Counted from the first letter of the stretch, positions 26,879-37,585 are shown. The stretch: DNA of 64,000 bases from Streptomyces sp. WAC05374 (GCF_004353505.1 NZ_SMNQ01000007.1:186001-250000); one strand, 5' to 3'. Notes: a model not told the origin generated them from the letters alone. A program made the numbers and translations.

Positions 26879-29284
26879 TCACCCGCCCGACGGACCCACG
26901 TCCACGGTGATCCAGGAGCCGTTCGGCGGCTGGGCGGCGATCGCGATCCGGGTGTTGGTGTCGGTGGTGCGCACACCGCCGAACTCGTTCTCGGCGTACC
27001 AGTAGACGCCCTCACGGTCGTCGAAGACCGGATTGCCCGCATGAGGTGCGATGTGGTGCGGTGTGCCCCGCTTGTGGAGGGTGAAGCCGGGGGCGGGACG
27101 GCGGCTGAAGGCCGCGTCGTACGGGGTGATCTTGTTGGACATCAGGGAGCCGTCCGGCCAGGTCATCGGGCGCGGATGGGCGTCCACCGGCAGCAGCAGG
27201 CCCTGGCCGGGGTGGTCGGTGACGTTGTTGTCGCGCTGGGAGGTGTCCCACTGCCAGATCATCAGGCCCGGCCGGTAGGCGTAGTGCTCCACCCAGTTGT
27301 CCCGGGGCTCGGCGAAGCCGAAGTGGTACGGCCCCGTCTCCAGCGTCCTGTCGTACGACACGTACTGCCGGTTCTCCGCGATGTAGTACTGCGGGTAGAC
27401 ACCGGTGACCGATTCCCCCACGCGCGCGAAGCCCCGCGCCGCCCAGCCGCCGGCGCCCTTGCCCCCCGCGCCCTCCGCGTCGTCCCGGAACAGCGTCACA
27501 CCGTCCGCCGTCACACCGATGTTGTCCGCGGCGAACCCCTTGCCGGCCACACCGCCGTCCGTCTTGTAGCGGAACCGGACGCCGATCCGCCGCCCCGCGT
27601 ACGCGTCCAGCCGGTAGACCAGCTTCCGGTACGTCCCCGACGTCCCCGTCAGGGCCGGCTTGTCGCCGCCGTCCCGGGTGATCACCTCGCCGTCGGCCGT
27701 GCCGTCGATCGCCTTCCAGGTCTCCCCGCCGTCCGTGGAGACCTGGACGTACAGGTGGTCGTAGTCCTTCTCGATGTCCCACCAGCCGTCGAGCGTGAGC
27801 GCGGCCCGGGACCTGCCGGTGAGGTCGACCGTCCGGGTCAGCGTGTGGGACAGGTTGTCGCCGTGGTCGCTCCACCACTGCCCCGCCCCAGCCGCCGGCT
27901 TCACGACCGGTGTGGTGACGGTCTTCTCGGGCAGCTCCACGACCAGCGCCTGCGGCCGGTCCGTGTTGTACGCGGAGACGCCCAGCGTGTGCGTGGACGC
28001 GGTGGCCGCCCTGGCCCGCTCGTAGTTGAGCCACCCGAGCTGGAGCTTGTCCCACGCGGTCATGTCCCCCGGCAGGTCGCCGATCCCCTCCTTGCCGGTG
28101 CCCAGCCACGACCCGGACGACATCAGCGACCAGAACCCGACCGAGTTCTCCGCACCCGCCACGTTGTTGGTGTCGTACAGGTCCGGCAGCCCCAGGTCGT
28201 GGGCGTACTCGTGGGCGAAGACGCCCAGCCCGCCGTTCTCCGGCTGCATCGTGTAGTCACCCACCCAGATCCCGGTGTTCCCGATGGGCACGCCGCCCGC
28301 CCGGAACCCCGCCGGACCGGTGTCGCCGTCGTCCCTGCTGTACGCGTACCCCCGGTGCGCCCACAGCGCGTCCGGGCCCTGCGCCCCGCCGCCCGCCGAA
28401 CCGTCCTCCCCCGCGTGGACGATCTGGAAGTGGTCGATGTACCCGTCGGGCTCGTTGAAGTTGCCGTCGTTGTCGTGGTCGGTCCGGTCCCACTCGTCGA
28501 AGCGCGCCACCCGCTGCGCGATCTGGGCGTCCGTCCGCCCCCGCGCCCGCTCGGCCGCCACCCAGGCGGCCACCCCGTCGGAGACCAGGTCCTCCACGTT
28601 GGGGCAGTTGTTGCCGCCGCAGTAGTTCGAGCCGTAGCGGGCCTCGTTGTGCTCGACCCTCACCCAGTCCGACACCTCCCCCTCCACCGAATAACGGCCG
28701 GAAGAGGTCTTCTCGTAGTACGTCTTCAGCGACTCCACCCCGTCGCCCTCGCCGAAGTACAGCCGCTGGTAGTGCTCCCGGTCGTAGTCGGAGCGCCAGA
28801 CCGTGGAGTTGTCCTTCGCCCGGTCCGGCCGGGGAATCCGGTTGTGCGGGGGGCCCGGCGTACCGCCGTACTTGACGACGGGCGGCTTGGGGCCGCCGGG
28901 GCCGTCCGGGTCGTACATCGTGGTGTTGTCGACCTTGTCCCCGAACTCGACCAGGATCGTGAAGATCTTGTCCGTGCGTTCCCGGCCCAGCTCGACGTAC
29001 TTGCGGTCGGCGAGCTTGACCACCGAGGAGCCGCCGCGCCGCTCCACCTTCGCCCGGCCGCTGAGCACCTGCTCCAGCGCCGCCTGGCGCTGCTGCCGCT
29101 GCCGGGCACTGAAGGGGCCGTCGATGACGTGCCCGTCGTGTTTGCCCTCGGCGGTTCCGTGCGCGGTGTCGTCGTGCACGGGAGCGGTGGTGGCGGGTAC
29201 GGCGGTGACGGGTGCGACGGCCGTGACCGCCGCCATCAGGGCCGGCATGACGGCCGCCCTCAACGCGTATCCGAAGTACGACAC
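26879..29284 (-). CDS. secreted M6 family zinc metalloprotease (immune inhibitor A-like), copy 2
   Basis: An 801-residue paralogue of the neighbouring protease. The hydrophobic N-terminus (LRAAVMPALMAAVTAVAPVT) acts as a signal, but it lacks the Arg-rich start of copy 1. The zinc motif is HEYAH at 358-362, followed by the same DLGLPDLYDT. The segments ERTDKIFTILVEFGDKVDNT and KTYYEKTSSGRYSVEGEVSD are almost identical in both copies, while the N-terminal 50 residues and the surface loops differ. It starts with GTG behind GGGGAGGAC, the same Shine-Dalgarno core as copy 1. Substrate unknown; probably extracellular protein breakdown. Confidence 0.93.
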   Translation of the reverse strand: MSYFGYALRAAVMPALMAAVTAVAPVTAVPATTAPVHDDTAHGTAEGKHDGHVIDGPFSARQRQQRQAALEQVLSGRAKVERRGGSSVVKLADRKYVELGRERTDKIFTILVEFGDKVDNTTMYDPDGPGGPKPPVVKYGGTPGPPHNRIPRPDRAKDNSTVWRSDYDREHYQRLYFGEGDGVESLKTYYEKTSSGRYSVEGEVSDWVRVEHNEARYGSNYCGGNNCPNVEDLVSDGVAAWVAAERARGRTDAQIAQRVARFDEWDRTDHDNDGNFNEPDGYIDHFQIVHAGEDGSAGGGAQGPDALWAHRGYAYSRDDGDTGPAGFRAGGVPIGNTGIWVGDYTMQPENGGLGVFAHEYAHDLGLPDLYDTNNVAGAENSVGFWSLMSSGSWLGTGKEGIGDLPGDMTAWDKLQLGWLNYERARAATASTHTLGVSAYNTDRPQALVVELPEKTVTTPVVKPAAGAGQWWSDHGDNLSHTLTRTVDLTGRSRAALTLDGWWDIEKDYDHLYVQVSTDGGETWKAIDGTADGEVITRDGGDKPALTGTSGTYRKLVYRLDAYAGRRIGVRFRYKTDGGVAGKGFAADNIGVTADGVTLFRDDAEGAGGKGAGGWAARGFARVGESVTGVYPQYYIAENRQYVSYDRTLETGPYHFGFAEPRDNWVEHYAYRPGLMIWQWDTSQRDNNVTDHPGQGLLLPVDAHPRPMTWPDGSLMSNKITPYDAAFSRRPAPGFTLHKRGTPHHIAPHAGNPVFDDREGVYWYAENEFGGVRTTDTNTRIAIAAQPPNGSWITVDVGPSGG

Positions 29285-29505
29285 TTGTTACGGTCCTCCC
29301 CTGCCTATCGCGTCAACCGGCGCCGTCTTCCGGCCATATGGCATAGGCGGTGATTCTGTGCGCCCCCCATGCACCGGTACCGTGGGTTAGGTCACGCTTA
29401 CTGCCGGTTCCTCTCGGGCATCCACCGTCGTAGAGTCATAAATCAGTGCGACCGAGTTGCGTGACCCCCATCCGGTGCTCCACTGCTTCGAGGACGGAAC
29501 CCGCC

Positions 29506-29757
29506 ATGCCGCGTCCGACCGCCGCACAGCTCGCCTACGGTTCGGCCACCGTCGTCTTCGCGACCGTCGCCATGCTGCTGATGTCCCGCACCACCACCGG
29601 ACTGGGTGTCGCGCTGATCGGGGTGGCGGCGCTCGCGCTCGGCCTGCTGGTCGCGACGACCCTCCCGGTGCCGGCCGCACGGCGCACCGGGCACGGGGAC
29701 GCCGGGGCGGCCGCCCCGCACGGTCACCGGCCCCGGGAGCACTCACTGCGGCGCTGA
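29506..29757 (+). CDS. small two-helix membrane protein
   Basis: An 83-residue protein (MPRPTAAQLAYGSATVVFAT and onward) with two hydrophobic helices at about 10-27 and 33-52, joined by SRTTTGLG, then a basic/His tail. The ATG at 29506 has GAGGACGGA upstream. The last 15 bases overlap the 3' end of the convergent RDD gene. No family recognised; small membrane proteins of this kind are common in Streptomyces. Confidence 0.65.
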   Translation: MPRPTAAQLAYGSATVVFATVAMLLMSRTTTGLGVALIGVAALALGLLVATTLPVPAARRTGHGDAGAAAPHGHRPREHSLRR

Positions 29758-30501
29758 CACGACGACGGTCCGGGCGGCCTTGTCGTGCAGGCCCTGCTTG
29801 TACGGCTTGTCGACCAGGATGAGGATCAGCAGCAGCAGCGGCCACAGGCAGGGGCAGCAGACCAACTGGGGCAGCCACAGCACCGCCGCCCGGGTCAGCG
29901 CGGCGTTGGTGTTCGGCACACTGCCGTCGTTGAGCATCGCCACCCGCATGCCCATCAGCCGCTTGCCGATCGTCTGGCCATGGCGCTTGGCCGTCATGAG
30001 GGTGTCATAGGCGATGTACGCGACGATCGCGATGAGCTGGAAGACCCACTGCCCGCCGTCGTTGGTGTTCTGCCACACCTCCGCCAGTTCGTCCTGGTCG
30101 GACACCCGGCTGTAGATGTCGAACGGGATGCCGATGAGCGCGAGCGGTACGGCGATGATGAGCCAGTCGATGAGCCGGGCCAGGACCCGCTTGCCGGAAT
30201 CGGCCAGCGGCGGCATGCCCGCGAGCGGATCGCCCCCGCCGTACCCGTAGGGCCCTCCCCCGTACGGACCGCCACCGCCGTAGGGGCCGCCACCCGGGCC
30301 GCCACCCGGGCCGCCACCGGGACCGCCGCCGGGGCCGCCGCCGGGGCCGCCGTCGTAGGGTCCGCCACCGGCGTAGGGGCCCTGTCCCCCGTACGGACCG
30401 CCGCCGCCCGGGGGTGGAGGCGGCGGCTCGGGAGGCGGCTGGGCGCCCTCGCCCGGCGGCTTCTTGCGGAACGGGTCGTCCTCGGGTGGCTCGTTGCTCA
30501 T
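29743..30501 (-). CDS. RDD family membrane protein with Gly/Pro-rich N-terminus
   Basis: A 252-residue protein. Residues 1-95 are a disordered Pro/Gly-rich tract with repeated GGGP units. From residue 100, SGKRVLARLIDWLIIAVPLA carries the Arg and Asp residues that define the RDD family, followed by further helices and KRHGQTIGKRLMGMRV and LDKPYKQGLHDKAART at the end. RDD proteins are polytopic; some act in ion or proton exchange, but function here is unknown. It follows a second RDD gene on the same strand, 95 bases downstream. Confidence 0.88.
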   Translation of the reverse strand: MSNEPPEDDPFRKKPPGEGAQPPPEPPPPPPGGGGPYGGQGPYAGGGPYDGGPGGGPGGGPGGGPGGGPGGGPYGGGGPYGGGPYGYGGGDPLAGMPPLADSGKRVLARLIDWLIIAVPLALIGIPFDIYSRVSDQDELAEVWQNTNDGGQWVFQLIAIVAYIAYDTLMTAKRHGQTIGKRLMGMRVAMLNDGSVPNTNAALTRAAVLWLPQLVCCPCLWPLLLLILILVDKPYKQGLHDKAARTVVVSAPQ

Positions 30502-30596
30502 GGGGGCAGTGCATCCCGCACGGCCGGGCCCCGCAACGGATCACCGGCCGTTCGGGCTACCCGGCCGGGTTCCCCGGGCTCACCCGCCCGCGGGGC

Positions 30597-32012
30597 TCAC
30601 TCGCCCGCCACGAAGGTGTGGGCGGCCTTGTCGTGCCAGCACTGGCGCCACGGGCGGTCGAACAGGGCCCACAGGACGTTCACGACGCCGACCACCAGGA
30701 TGCCCAGCACCCCGTAGACCAGCCAGCGGCGCAGCGCCGCACCGAACGGCGGGGGCTCGTGCGACTCGATGTCCCGCACCTCCAGGCCCATCAGCCTCTT
30801 TCCGAGCGTACGGCCCCACTTCGCGGTCGGCAGCGCCTCGTACAGCACGCCCAGCACCAGCAGCGCGGCGAGCGTGATGCCGAAGTACGTGGAGGTGGTG
30901 CCGTCCAGGAGCCAGACGGTGACCGTCTCGCCGGACTGCTTGGCCTGCTGGATCTTGCCGTCGATGTGGTCGAGCGCCTTTGAGACGAACGGCACGGCGA
31001 CCGCGCCGACGGCCGCCCCGAGGACCAGGGTGTCGATCAGCCGGGCCACCAGCCGCTTGCCGAGGGCGGCCGGACGGGCGGCGGCCTGGGCCTGGGCGGC
31101 CGCCAGGAACGGGTCGTTGACCGGCGGCTTCCACGGCAGGACGGGCTGCTGCGGCTGCTGGGACTGCTGCTCCGGCTGGGCGAGCTGGTGCACCTGCTGC
31201 GCCCAGGACGCGGCGCCACCACCCGGGCCGTGCGTGACGGGCGTGGCGGCCGGCGCGGGGGACGCGGCGGGGGCGGCGGACGCGGCCGGCGCGGCGGGGG
31301 CCGGTGCGGGCGCGGGTGCCGGTGCGGGGTGCGGGGCGGGGGCCGTGGGCCCGGCCTGGGCGGCCGACGGGGGCTGCGGTTGCGGCTGGGCGGCCGGCTG
31401 GGGCTGCGACGGGGAGGGGACCCGGGGGGTGCGCGGGGCGGCGTCCGGGGTGAGGGCCCGGATGGTCATCGTGCCGTCGGCGGGCTTCCCCGGCTCCGGC
31501 TTCGCCTGCGGCGCGACCGCGCGGATGGTCACCGTGCCCTCGCGGGGCGGCGCCGTCGCGGGCTCCGGCTCCACCTTCCGTACGCCGGGCAGCGCGCCGC
31601 CCGTCGGGTCGGCGGCTCCGCCGGCCGGGAGGCGCGGGTCCTGGCCGCTCTCGGCGCCCCACGAGACGCGGCGGTCCCGGTCGCCGCCGAACCCGGTCTG
31701 GCGCGAGGCGTCCGCCTGCCACACGGACGCGGGCTCCGGCTCAGGCCGGTGCTCGGCGGCCGCCTCCTCCTCGTCGAAGAAGACCGGCCCGGTCTCCTCC
31801 ACGGACGGCGTCGGCTGCGCGGGTGCCGGTGCGGACACCGGAGCCGCCGGGGCCGTCGGCATCGCCTCACCGTCCTTGGGCGCGGGGCGGCTCGTCCCCG
31901 GCACCCAGGCGGCGCCGTTCCAGAACCGGATATATCCCGGGATGGACGGATCGGGGTAGTAGCCAGGCGTGGGGCTGCCGTCGCCGGTTGCCGGGGTTGG
32001 GGCGCTCATCAC
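30597..32012 (-). CDS. DUF2510-RDD family membrane protein
   Basis: A 471-residue protein. Residues 16-42 (PGYYPDPSIPGYIRFWNGAA) are a DUF2510 motif, a Trp-containing segment often at the N-terminus of actinobacterial membrane proteins. A Pro/Ala-rich disordered linker runs to about residue 320. The C-terminus is an RDD domain: LGKRLVARLIDTLVLGAAVG, WGRTLGKRLMGLEV and RQCWHDKAAHTFV. The start MMSAPTPATGDG is used; the second ATG is also possible. It is upstream of, and probably co-transcribed with, the other RDD gene. Confidence 0.88.
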   Translation of the reverse strand: MMSAPTPATGDGSPTPGYYPDPSIPGYIRFWNGAAWVPGTSRPAPKDGEAMPTAPAAPVSAPAPAQPTPSVEETGPVFFDEEEAAAEHRPEPEPASVWQADASRQTGFGGDRDRRVSWGAESGQDPRLPAGGAADPTGGALPGVRKVEPEPATAPPREGTVTIRAVAPQAKPEPGKPADGTMTIRALTPDAAPRTPRVPSPSQPQPAAQPQPQPPSAAQAGPTAPAPHPAPAPAPAPAPAAPAASAAPAASPAPAATPVTHGPGGGAASWAQQVHQLAQPEQQSQQPQQPVLPWKPPVNDPFLAAAQAQAAARPAALGKRLVARLIDTLVLGAAVGAVAVPFVSKALDHIDGKIQQAKQSGETVTVWLLDGTTSTYFGITLAALLVLGVLYEALPTAKWGRTLGKRLMGLEVRDIESHEPPPFGAALRRWLVYGVLGILVVGVVNVLWALFDRPWRQCWHDKAAHTFVAGE

Positions 32013-32236
32013 CGTGGTCCCGTATCTCCTCGAGGCCTCAATTCAAGGCACCACATCTACCAGACCGCCGAGCGCCCCCGGACCGGTCCGTCCACAACGA
32101 CCACGCTCCGGTCGCATCTGTGTTACGGAGAGCGAGAGAAATCCATCGCCGGAAGTCGCGTAATGGCGGCCGGGGATCGGCCTCTCATCCGTACGGCCCG
32201 CTCCTGGGCCGCACCGGAAGAGAAGGGAACCGTCCC

Positions 32237-32647
32237 ATGCAGCACACCGTCGTCGAACGCGAACTGGAGCTCACCCTGGTGCTGTCGCCCGAGCGCAGCA
32301 TCCCCGTCCCGGCCCTGCTGGCCTACCGCACGGACGACCCGTACGCCGTGCACATCACCTTCCACATCGGCTCCGACCACCCGGTGCACTGGACCTTCGC
32401 CCGCGAGCTGCTGGTGGAGGGGGTGTTCCGGCCGTGCGGCCACGGCGACGTGCGGATCTGGCCCACCACGCTGGACGGGCACGCCGTCGTGCTGATGGCG
32501 CTGTCCTCCCCGGACGGCGACGCGCTGCTGGAGGTCCCGGCCGCGCAGGTGTCCGCGTGGCTGGAGCGGACGCTGCGGGTGGTGCCGCCCGGCTCGGAGC
32601 CGCGGCAGCTCGGCCTGGACGACGGGCTGGCCGAGCTGCTCGCGTGA
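32237..32647 (+). CDS. ssgG: SsgA-like sporulation protein, SsgG type
   Basis: A 136-residue member of the SsgA-like (SALP) family found only in morphologically complex actinomycetes. Family features are LELTLVLSPERSIPVPALLA, YRTDDPYAVHITFHIG, WTFARELLVEGVFRPCGHGD and VLMALSSPDGDALLEVPA. Its position downstream of the RDD genes matches what I recall for ssgG, which affects placement of sporulation septa; this assignment rests on synteny from memory and could be another SALP. An AAGGGA site precedes the ATG at 32237. It ends 8 bases before the stop of the convergent VOC gene. Confidence 0.8.
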   Translation: MQHTVVERELELTLVLSPERSIPVPALLAYRTDDPYAVHITFHIGSDHPVHWTFARELLVEGVFRPCGHGDVRIWPTTLDGHAVVLMALSSPDGDALLEVPAAQVSAWLERTLRVVPPGSEPRQLGLDDGLAELLA

Positions 32648-32655
32648 GGGCCCCG

Positions 32656-33039
32656 TCAGTCGGTCACGTAGGTGTGCGTGATGAATTCGATCGAGTGGCC
32701 GTCGGGGTCGTCGATGTACACGCCGCGGCCACCGTAGTGGTGGTTGATCCGCTGCGGCTCCTGGTGGTGCGGGTCCGCCCAGTACGGCAGTTCGCGCTCC
32801 CGGATACGCCCGAAGATGTCGTCGAACTCCTCCTCGGAGACGAGGAAGGCGAGGTGCTGCGGGACGATCCGGGGCGCGTCGTCGTCCAGGTAGTCCAGGG
32901 TGACGCCGCCCTCCAGCGGGACGCTCGCGAACGGGCCGAAGGGCTTCGGCTCCGGCGCGTCGATCAGCTCGGTGAGGAAACGGGCGGCGGCGAACCGGTC
33001 ACGGCTGCGGACGATGGTGTGGTCGAGACGAGCGGGCAC
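32656..33039 (-). CDS. VOC family (glyoxalase/dioxygenase superfamily) protein
   Basis: A 127-residue protein of one beta-alpha-beta-beta-beta module pair. LDHTIVRSRDRFAAARFLTE contains the first metal-ligand His; the C-terminal RGVYIDDPDGHSIEFITHTY contains the typical Asp-Pro-Asp-Gly-His and Glu ligand. Members include glyoxalase I, bleomycin-resistance and dioxygenase proteins; the sequence does not tell which reaction is catalysed. The ATG at 33039 has GAAGGAGGA in its leader. It stands alone between ssgG and the oxidase. Confidence 0.85.
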   Translation of the reverse strand: MPARLDHTIVRSRDRFAAARFLTELIDAPEPKPFGPFASVPLEGGVTLDYLDDDAPRIVPQHLAFLVSEEEFDDIFGRIRERELPYWADPHHQEPQRINHHYGGRGVYIDDPDGHSIEFITHTYVTD

Positions 33040-33128
33040 GGCTCCTCCTTCTCTCCTTCATCGGTCCCCTTCACGCTAGGCGGGCGGCCGTGCCCCGACC
33101 ATCGGACATGTGGCCTAGGGCGGAAGGC

Positions 33129-34496
33129 TCAGAAGAGCTTGCCGGGGTTGAGGATGCCGAGGGGGTCGAAGGTCTGCTTGATGCCGCGTTGCAACTCCAT
33201 GCCCACCGGGCCCAGTTCGCGCGCCAGCCACTCCTTCTTCAGTACGCCGACGCCGTGTTCGCCCGTGATGGTGCCGCCGAGCTCCAGGCCGAGGGCCATG
33301 ATCTCGTCGAACGACTCGCGGGCGCGGCCTGATTCGCCGGGGTCGGTGTGGTCGAAGCAGACGACGGGGTGGGTGTTGCCGTCGCCGGCGTGCGCGCAGA
33401 CGCCGATGGTCAGGTCGTACTTCGCGGCGATGGCGGCCGTGCCGTCGATCATCGCGGCGAGGCGGGAGCGCGGGACGCACACGTCGTCGATCATCGTCGC
33501 CGACTTCACGGCCTCCAGGGCGGTCAGCGCCATCCGGCGGGCCTTCAGCAGCAGCTCGGACTCGGCCGCGTCCTCCGCCGGGACCACCTGGGTCGCGCCC
33601 GCCGCCGTGCACAGCGCGGCCACGGCGGCCAGGTCGGCGGCGGGGTCCGGGGTGTCGAACGCGGCGAGCAGCAGGGCCTCGGTGGACTCGGGCAGGCCCA
33701 TCCGTCCCAGCCTGTTGACGGCCCGTACGGTCGTCCGGTCCATCAGCTCCAGCAGCGAGGGCGTGTGGCCGCGTTCCATGACCGCGCACACCGCGTCGCA
33801 CGCGGCGGCCGCCGAGGGGAACTCGGCCGCCAGCACGAGCTGTTGGGGCGGCCTCGGGCGCAGCGCCAGCACGGCCCGTACGACGATGCCGAGGGTGCCC
33901 TCGGAGCCGACGAACAGCCGGGTCAGGTCGTACCCGGCCACGCCCTTGGCGGTGCGGCGGCCGGTGGACAGCAGCCGGCCGTCGGCGAGGACGACGTCCA
34001 GGCCGAGGACGTACTCCGCCGTCACGCCGTACTTGACGCAGCACAGGCCGCCGGATGCGGTGCCGATGTTGCCGCCGATGGTGCAGGACTCCCAGCTCGA
34101 GGGGTCGGGCGGGTAGTACAGGCCGTGCTCGCCGACCGCGCGGGACAGGACGGCGTTGACGACGCCGGGCTCCACCACCGCGATCCGGTCCACCGGGCTG
34201 ATCTCCAGGATGCGGTCCATCCTCGTCAGGGACAGCACCACGCAGCCGTCGGACGCGTTCGCCGCGCCGGACAGGCCCGTGCGGGCGCCCTGGGGGACGA
34301 CGGGCACGCGCAGCTCGGTCGCGGTGCGCATGACGTGCTGGACCTGCTCGACCGTGCTCGGCAGGACGACCACGGCGGGCGCGCCGGCGTCGCAGAAGCT
34401 CGCCATGTCATGGGCGTAGGAGGCGGTGACGTCCGGATCGGTCAGGACCGCTTCCGCCGGGAGGCCGGCCCGGAGCCGGGTCAGTAGGTCGTCCAT
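33129..34496 (-). CDS. FAD-binding oxidase, GlcD/D-lactate dehydrogenase type
   Basis: A 455-residue flavoprotein with a PCMH-type FAD domain at about 35-215 (VVVLPSTVEQVQHVMRTATE, GARTGLSGAANA, PPDPSSWESCTIGGNIGTAS, FVGSEGTLGI) and the FAD-linked oxidase C-terminal domain (ICAHAGDGNTHP-like CAHAGDGNTHPVVCFDH, TGEHGVGVLKKEW, DPLGILNPGKLF). It would oxidise a 2-hydroxy acid such as glycolate or D-lactate. The ATG at 34496 matches the family N-terminus; a much longer frame upstream lacks similarity. No Fe-S subunit gene is adjacent, so it acts alone or with a distant partner. Confidence 0.9.
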   Translation of the reverse strand: MDDLLTRLRAGLPAEAVLTDPDVTASYAHDMASFCDAGAPAVVVLPSTVEQVQHVMRTATELRVPVVPQGARTGLSGAANASDGCVVLSLTRMDRILEISPVDRIAVVEPGVVNAVLSRAVGEHGLYYPPDPSSWESCTIGGNIGTASGGLCCVKYGVTAEYVLGLDVVLADGRLLSTGRRTAKGVAGYDLTRLFVGSEGTLGIVVRAVLALRPRPPQQLVLAAEFPSAAAACDAVCAVMERGHTPSLLELMDRTTVRAVNRLGRMGLPESTEALLLAAFDTPDPAADLAAVAALCTAAGATQVVPAEDAAESELLLKARRMALTALEAVKSATMIDDVCVPRSRLAAMIDGTAAIAAKYDLTIGVCAHAGDGNTHPVVCFDHTDPGESGRARESFDEIMALGLELGGTITGEHGVGVLKKEWLARELGPVGMELQRGIKQTFDPLGILNPGKLF

Positions 34497-34593
34497 GATC
34501 CCAGACTGGCACCCGGGGCCATCGGTGTGAACCCGTCGAGGGGGCCGGTTCGGGTGCGCCGGGGGCCGGTCGTACTGGCGCACAGTGGGCGCC

Positions 34594-36180
34594 ATGAAGA
34601 CGGAACGGGTCCCTCAGATCGTCCTGGGCCTGGGAGCGGGCGCGGTGCTGGCCGGTGCTGCCGCCCTGTTCGTCCCGGGCGGCCTCGGTGACGGGGGCGG
34701 GACGGCGCCCGCGCCGGGTGCCGTGGCGCGTGCCGTGTCGGCCGCGCACGCCGGTGCGCAGGCGTCGCTGCCGGAGCTGGCCGCGCTGATCGGCGACCGT
34801 GAGGCGTGGCTGCGCGCCCACCCCGGCGACGACGCCTCCTGGGCGCTGCTGGGCACCGCGTACGTGGAGCGGGGCGCCCGGAGCGGGGACACCGCCGCGT
34901 ACGTCCGGGCGGAGAAGGCGCTGGAGCGGTCCCTGGCGGTGCTGCCGGCCCGGAAGGGCAACGCCGACGCCCAGCTCGGGATGGGCGCGCTGGCCAACGC
35001 GCGCGGTGACTTCCGGGCGGCCCGCACCTTCGGCGAGGCGGTGCGCGCCCGGGACCCCCGGCGCTGGCAGGCGCACGCCGTGCTGGTCGACGCCTACAGC
35101 GGGCTCGGCGACTACGTGTCGGCCGGGCGGGCGATGGAGCGGCTGCGGGCGCTGCGGGCCGGGGCGCCGGCGCTGTCCCGGGCGTCGCTGGTGTACCGCT
35201 ACCGGGGCTGGCGCGAGGACGCCTCGGCGCTCGCGCACGACGCGGTGGCGCTGGCCGCCACGCCGGCGGAGAAGGCGGCGTGCCTGGCGCGCCTCGGCGA
35301 CCTGGCGTGGGAGCGCGGTGAGCCGGCCGAGGCCCTGGCCGCCTACGGGCCCGCGCTGCGCCTGGTGCCCGGCCACGCCCCCTCGCTCGCCGGGCGGGCG
35401 CGGGCGCTGGCCGCGCTGGGCCGGACGGACGAGGCGCTGCGCGACTACGGGGCCGCCCTGGAGGCGCTGCCGCTGCCCGAGTACGCGCTGGAGGCGGGCG
35501 AGTTGTACGAGTCGCTCGGCCTGGACGGGGACGCGCACACCCAGTACGAGATGCTGCGGGCGCGGGCCACCGAGGCGGGGACGCACGGGGTGAACGGGGC
35601 GCTGGTGCTGGCCCGTTACGAGGCGGACCACGGCGACCCGGACCGCGCGGTGCGGCGGCTGCGCGCGGAGTGGGCCCGGGGGCACCGCTCGGTGCACGTC
35701 GCGGACGCGCTGGGCTGGGCGCTGTACCGGGCGGGGCGGGCCGAGGACGCGCTGCCGTACGCCCGGCGGGCCACGGAGACGGGCCTGCGCAGCGCGCTGT
35801 TCGCGTACCACCGGGGGCAGATCGAGCGGGAGCTGGGGCAGTGGGGCCCGGCGCGCCGGCACCTCGCCGAGGCGCTGCGCGTCAACCCGGCCTTCTCGCC
35901 GCTGCTGGCGCCGAAGGCCCGGCGGGCGCTGGCGGCGCTGGGCGAGCCGCCGGAGGGCGGGCCCAGGGACGTGTACGGCGGTGGGGCGCCGCGCTCGGGT
36001 TCCTCGCGCACCTGGTCGCCGCCGCCGCGCGACGAGCGCCGGTCGCCGTCGCCGGGCCGCCCGTCGCGTACGGCGTCGCCGGGTGCGTCACCGTCCGGGA
36101 CGGCGCCGGCGGCCGTGCCGTCGTCGGCCTCTCCGTCACCGTCACCGTCACCGTCGCCGTCGCCGTCCGCCGGGCGCTGA
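34594..36180 (+). CDS. tetratricopeptide repeat protein with Ser/Pro tail
   Basis: A 528-residue protein. A hydrophobic segment at 8-24 (IVLGLGAGAVLAGAAALFVP) is a signal or anchor, so the rest is likely outside the membrane. At least eight helix-turn-helix TPR-like units follow between residues 70 and 450 (WALLGTAYVERG, ACLARLGDLAWERGEPAEAL, DALGWALYRAGRAEDALPYA, RHLAEALRVNPAFSPL). The C-terminal 70 residues are Arg/Ser/Pro rich, ending with SPSPSPSPSPSP. The ATG at 34594 follows closely on the anchor. TPR folds bind partner proteins; none is suggested by the neighbours. Confidence 0.82.
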   Translation: MKTERVPQIVLGLGAGAVLAGAAALFVPGGLGDGGGTAPAPGAVARAVSAAHAGAQASLPELAALIGDREAWLRAHPGDDASWALLGTAYVERGARSGDTAAYVRAEKALERSLAVLPARKGNADAQLGMGALANARGDFRAARTFGEAVRARDPRRWQAHAVLVDAYSGLGDYVSAGRAMERLRALRAGAPALSRASLVYRYRGWREDASALAHDAVALAATPAEKAACLARLGDLAWERGEPAEALAAYGPALRLVPGHAPSLAGRARALAALGRTDEALRDYGAALEALPLPEYALEAGELYESLGLDGDAHTQYEMLRARATEAGTHGVNGALVLARYEADHGDPDRAVRRLRAEWARGHRSVHVADALGWALYRAGRAEDALPYARRATETGLRSALFAYHRGQIERELGQWGPARRHLAEALRVNPAFSPLLAPKARRALAALGEPPEGGPRDVYGGGAPRSGSSRTWSPPPRDERRSPSPGRPSRTASPGASPSGTAPAAVPSSASPSPSPSPSPSPSAGR

Positions 36181-36260
36181 GCGTACTGGTCCCCCGCGGG
36201 GCGTCCGGCCCCTGTCCGGCTCGGGCGCCCCGCGGGGTTCGCCGGCCCCTGTCCGGCGCT

Positions 36261-36291
36261 CGGCCGCCCGGCCCCCCGTACCGGGCGGCCG
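36261..36291 (+). terminator. terminator after the TPR gene
   Basis: The 11-bp perfect stem CGGCCGCCCGG / CCGGGCGGCCG has a 9-base loop. It lies 80 bases past the TPR stop, in the 192-base convergent gap with hpd. Confidence 0.75.
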
Positions 36292-36330
36292 GGCGCCACG
36301 TTCTCGTGCGGTGCGCGGGCGGGCGCACGG

Positions 36331-36363
36331 CGGCCGGGCGCGGCGGTGGACCGCGCCCGGCCG
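36331..36363 (-). terminator. terminator after hpd
   Basis: A 13-bp perfect stem CGGCCGGGCGCGG / CCGCGCCCGGCCG with a 7-base loop lies 9 bases past the hpd stop. Confidence 0.82.
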
Positions 36364-36372
36364 GGTGGTGGG

Positions 36373-37585
<1,213 letters not shown>

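Noticed and set aside
29385-29420. Iron-box-like TTAGGTCACGCTTAC near the second M6 protease gene
   Set aside because: Only one half resembles the DmdR consensus, and there is no dyad symmetry.
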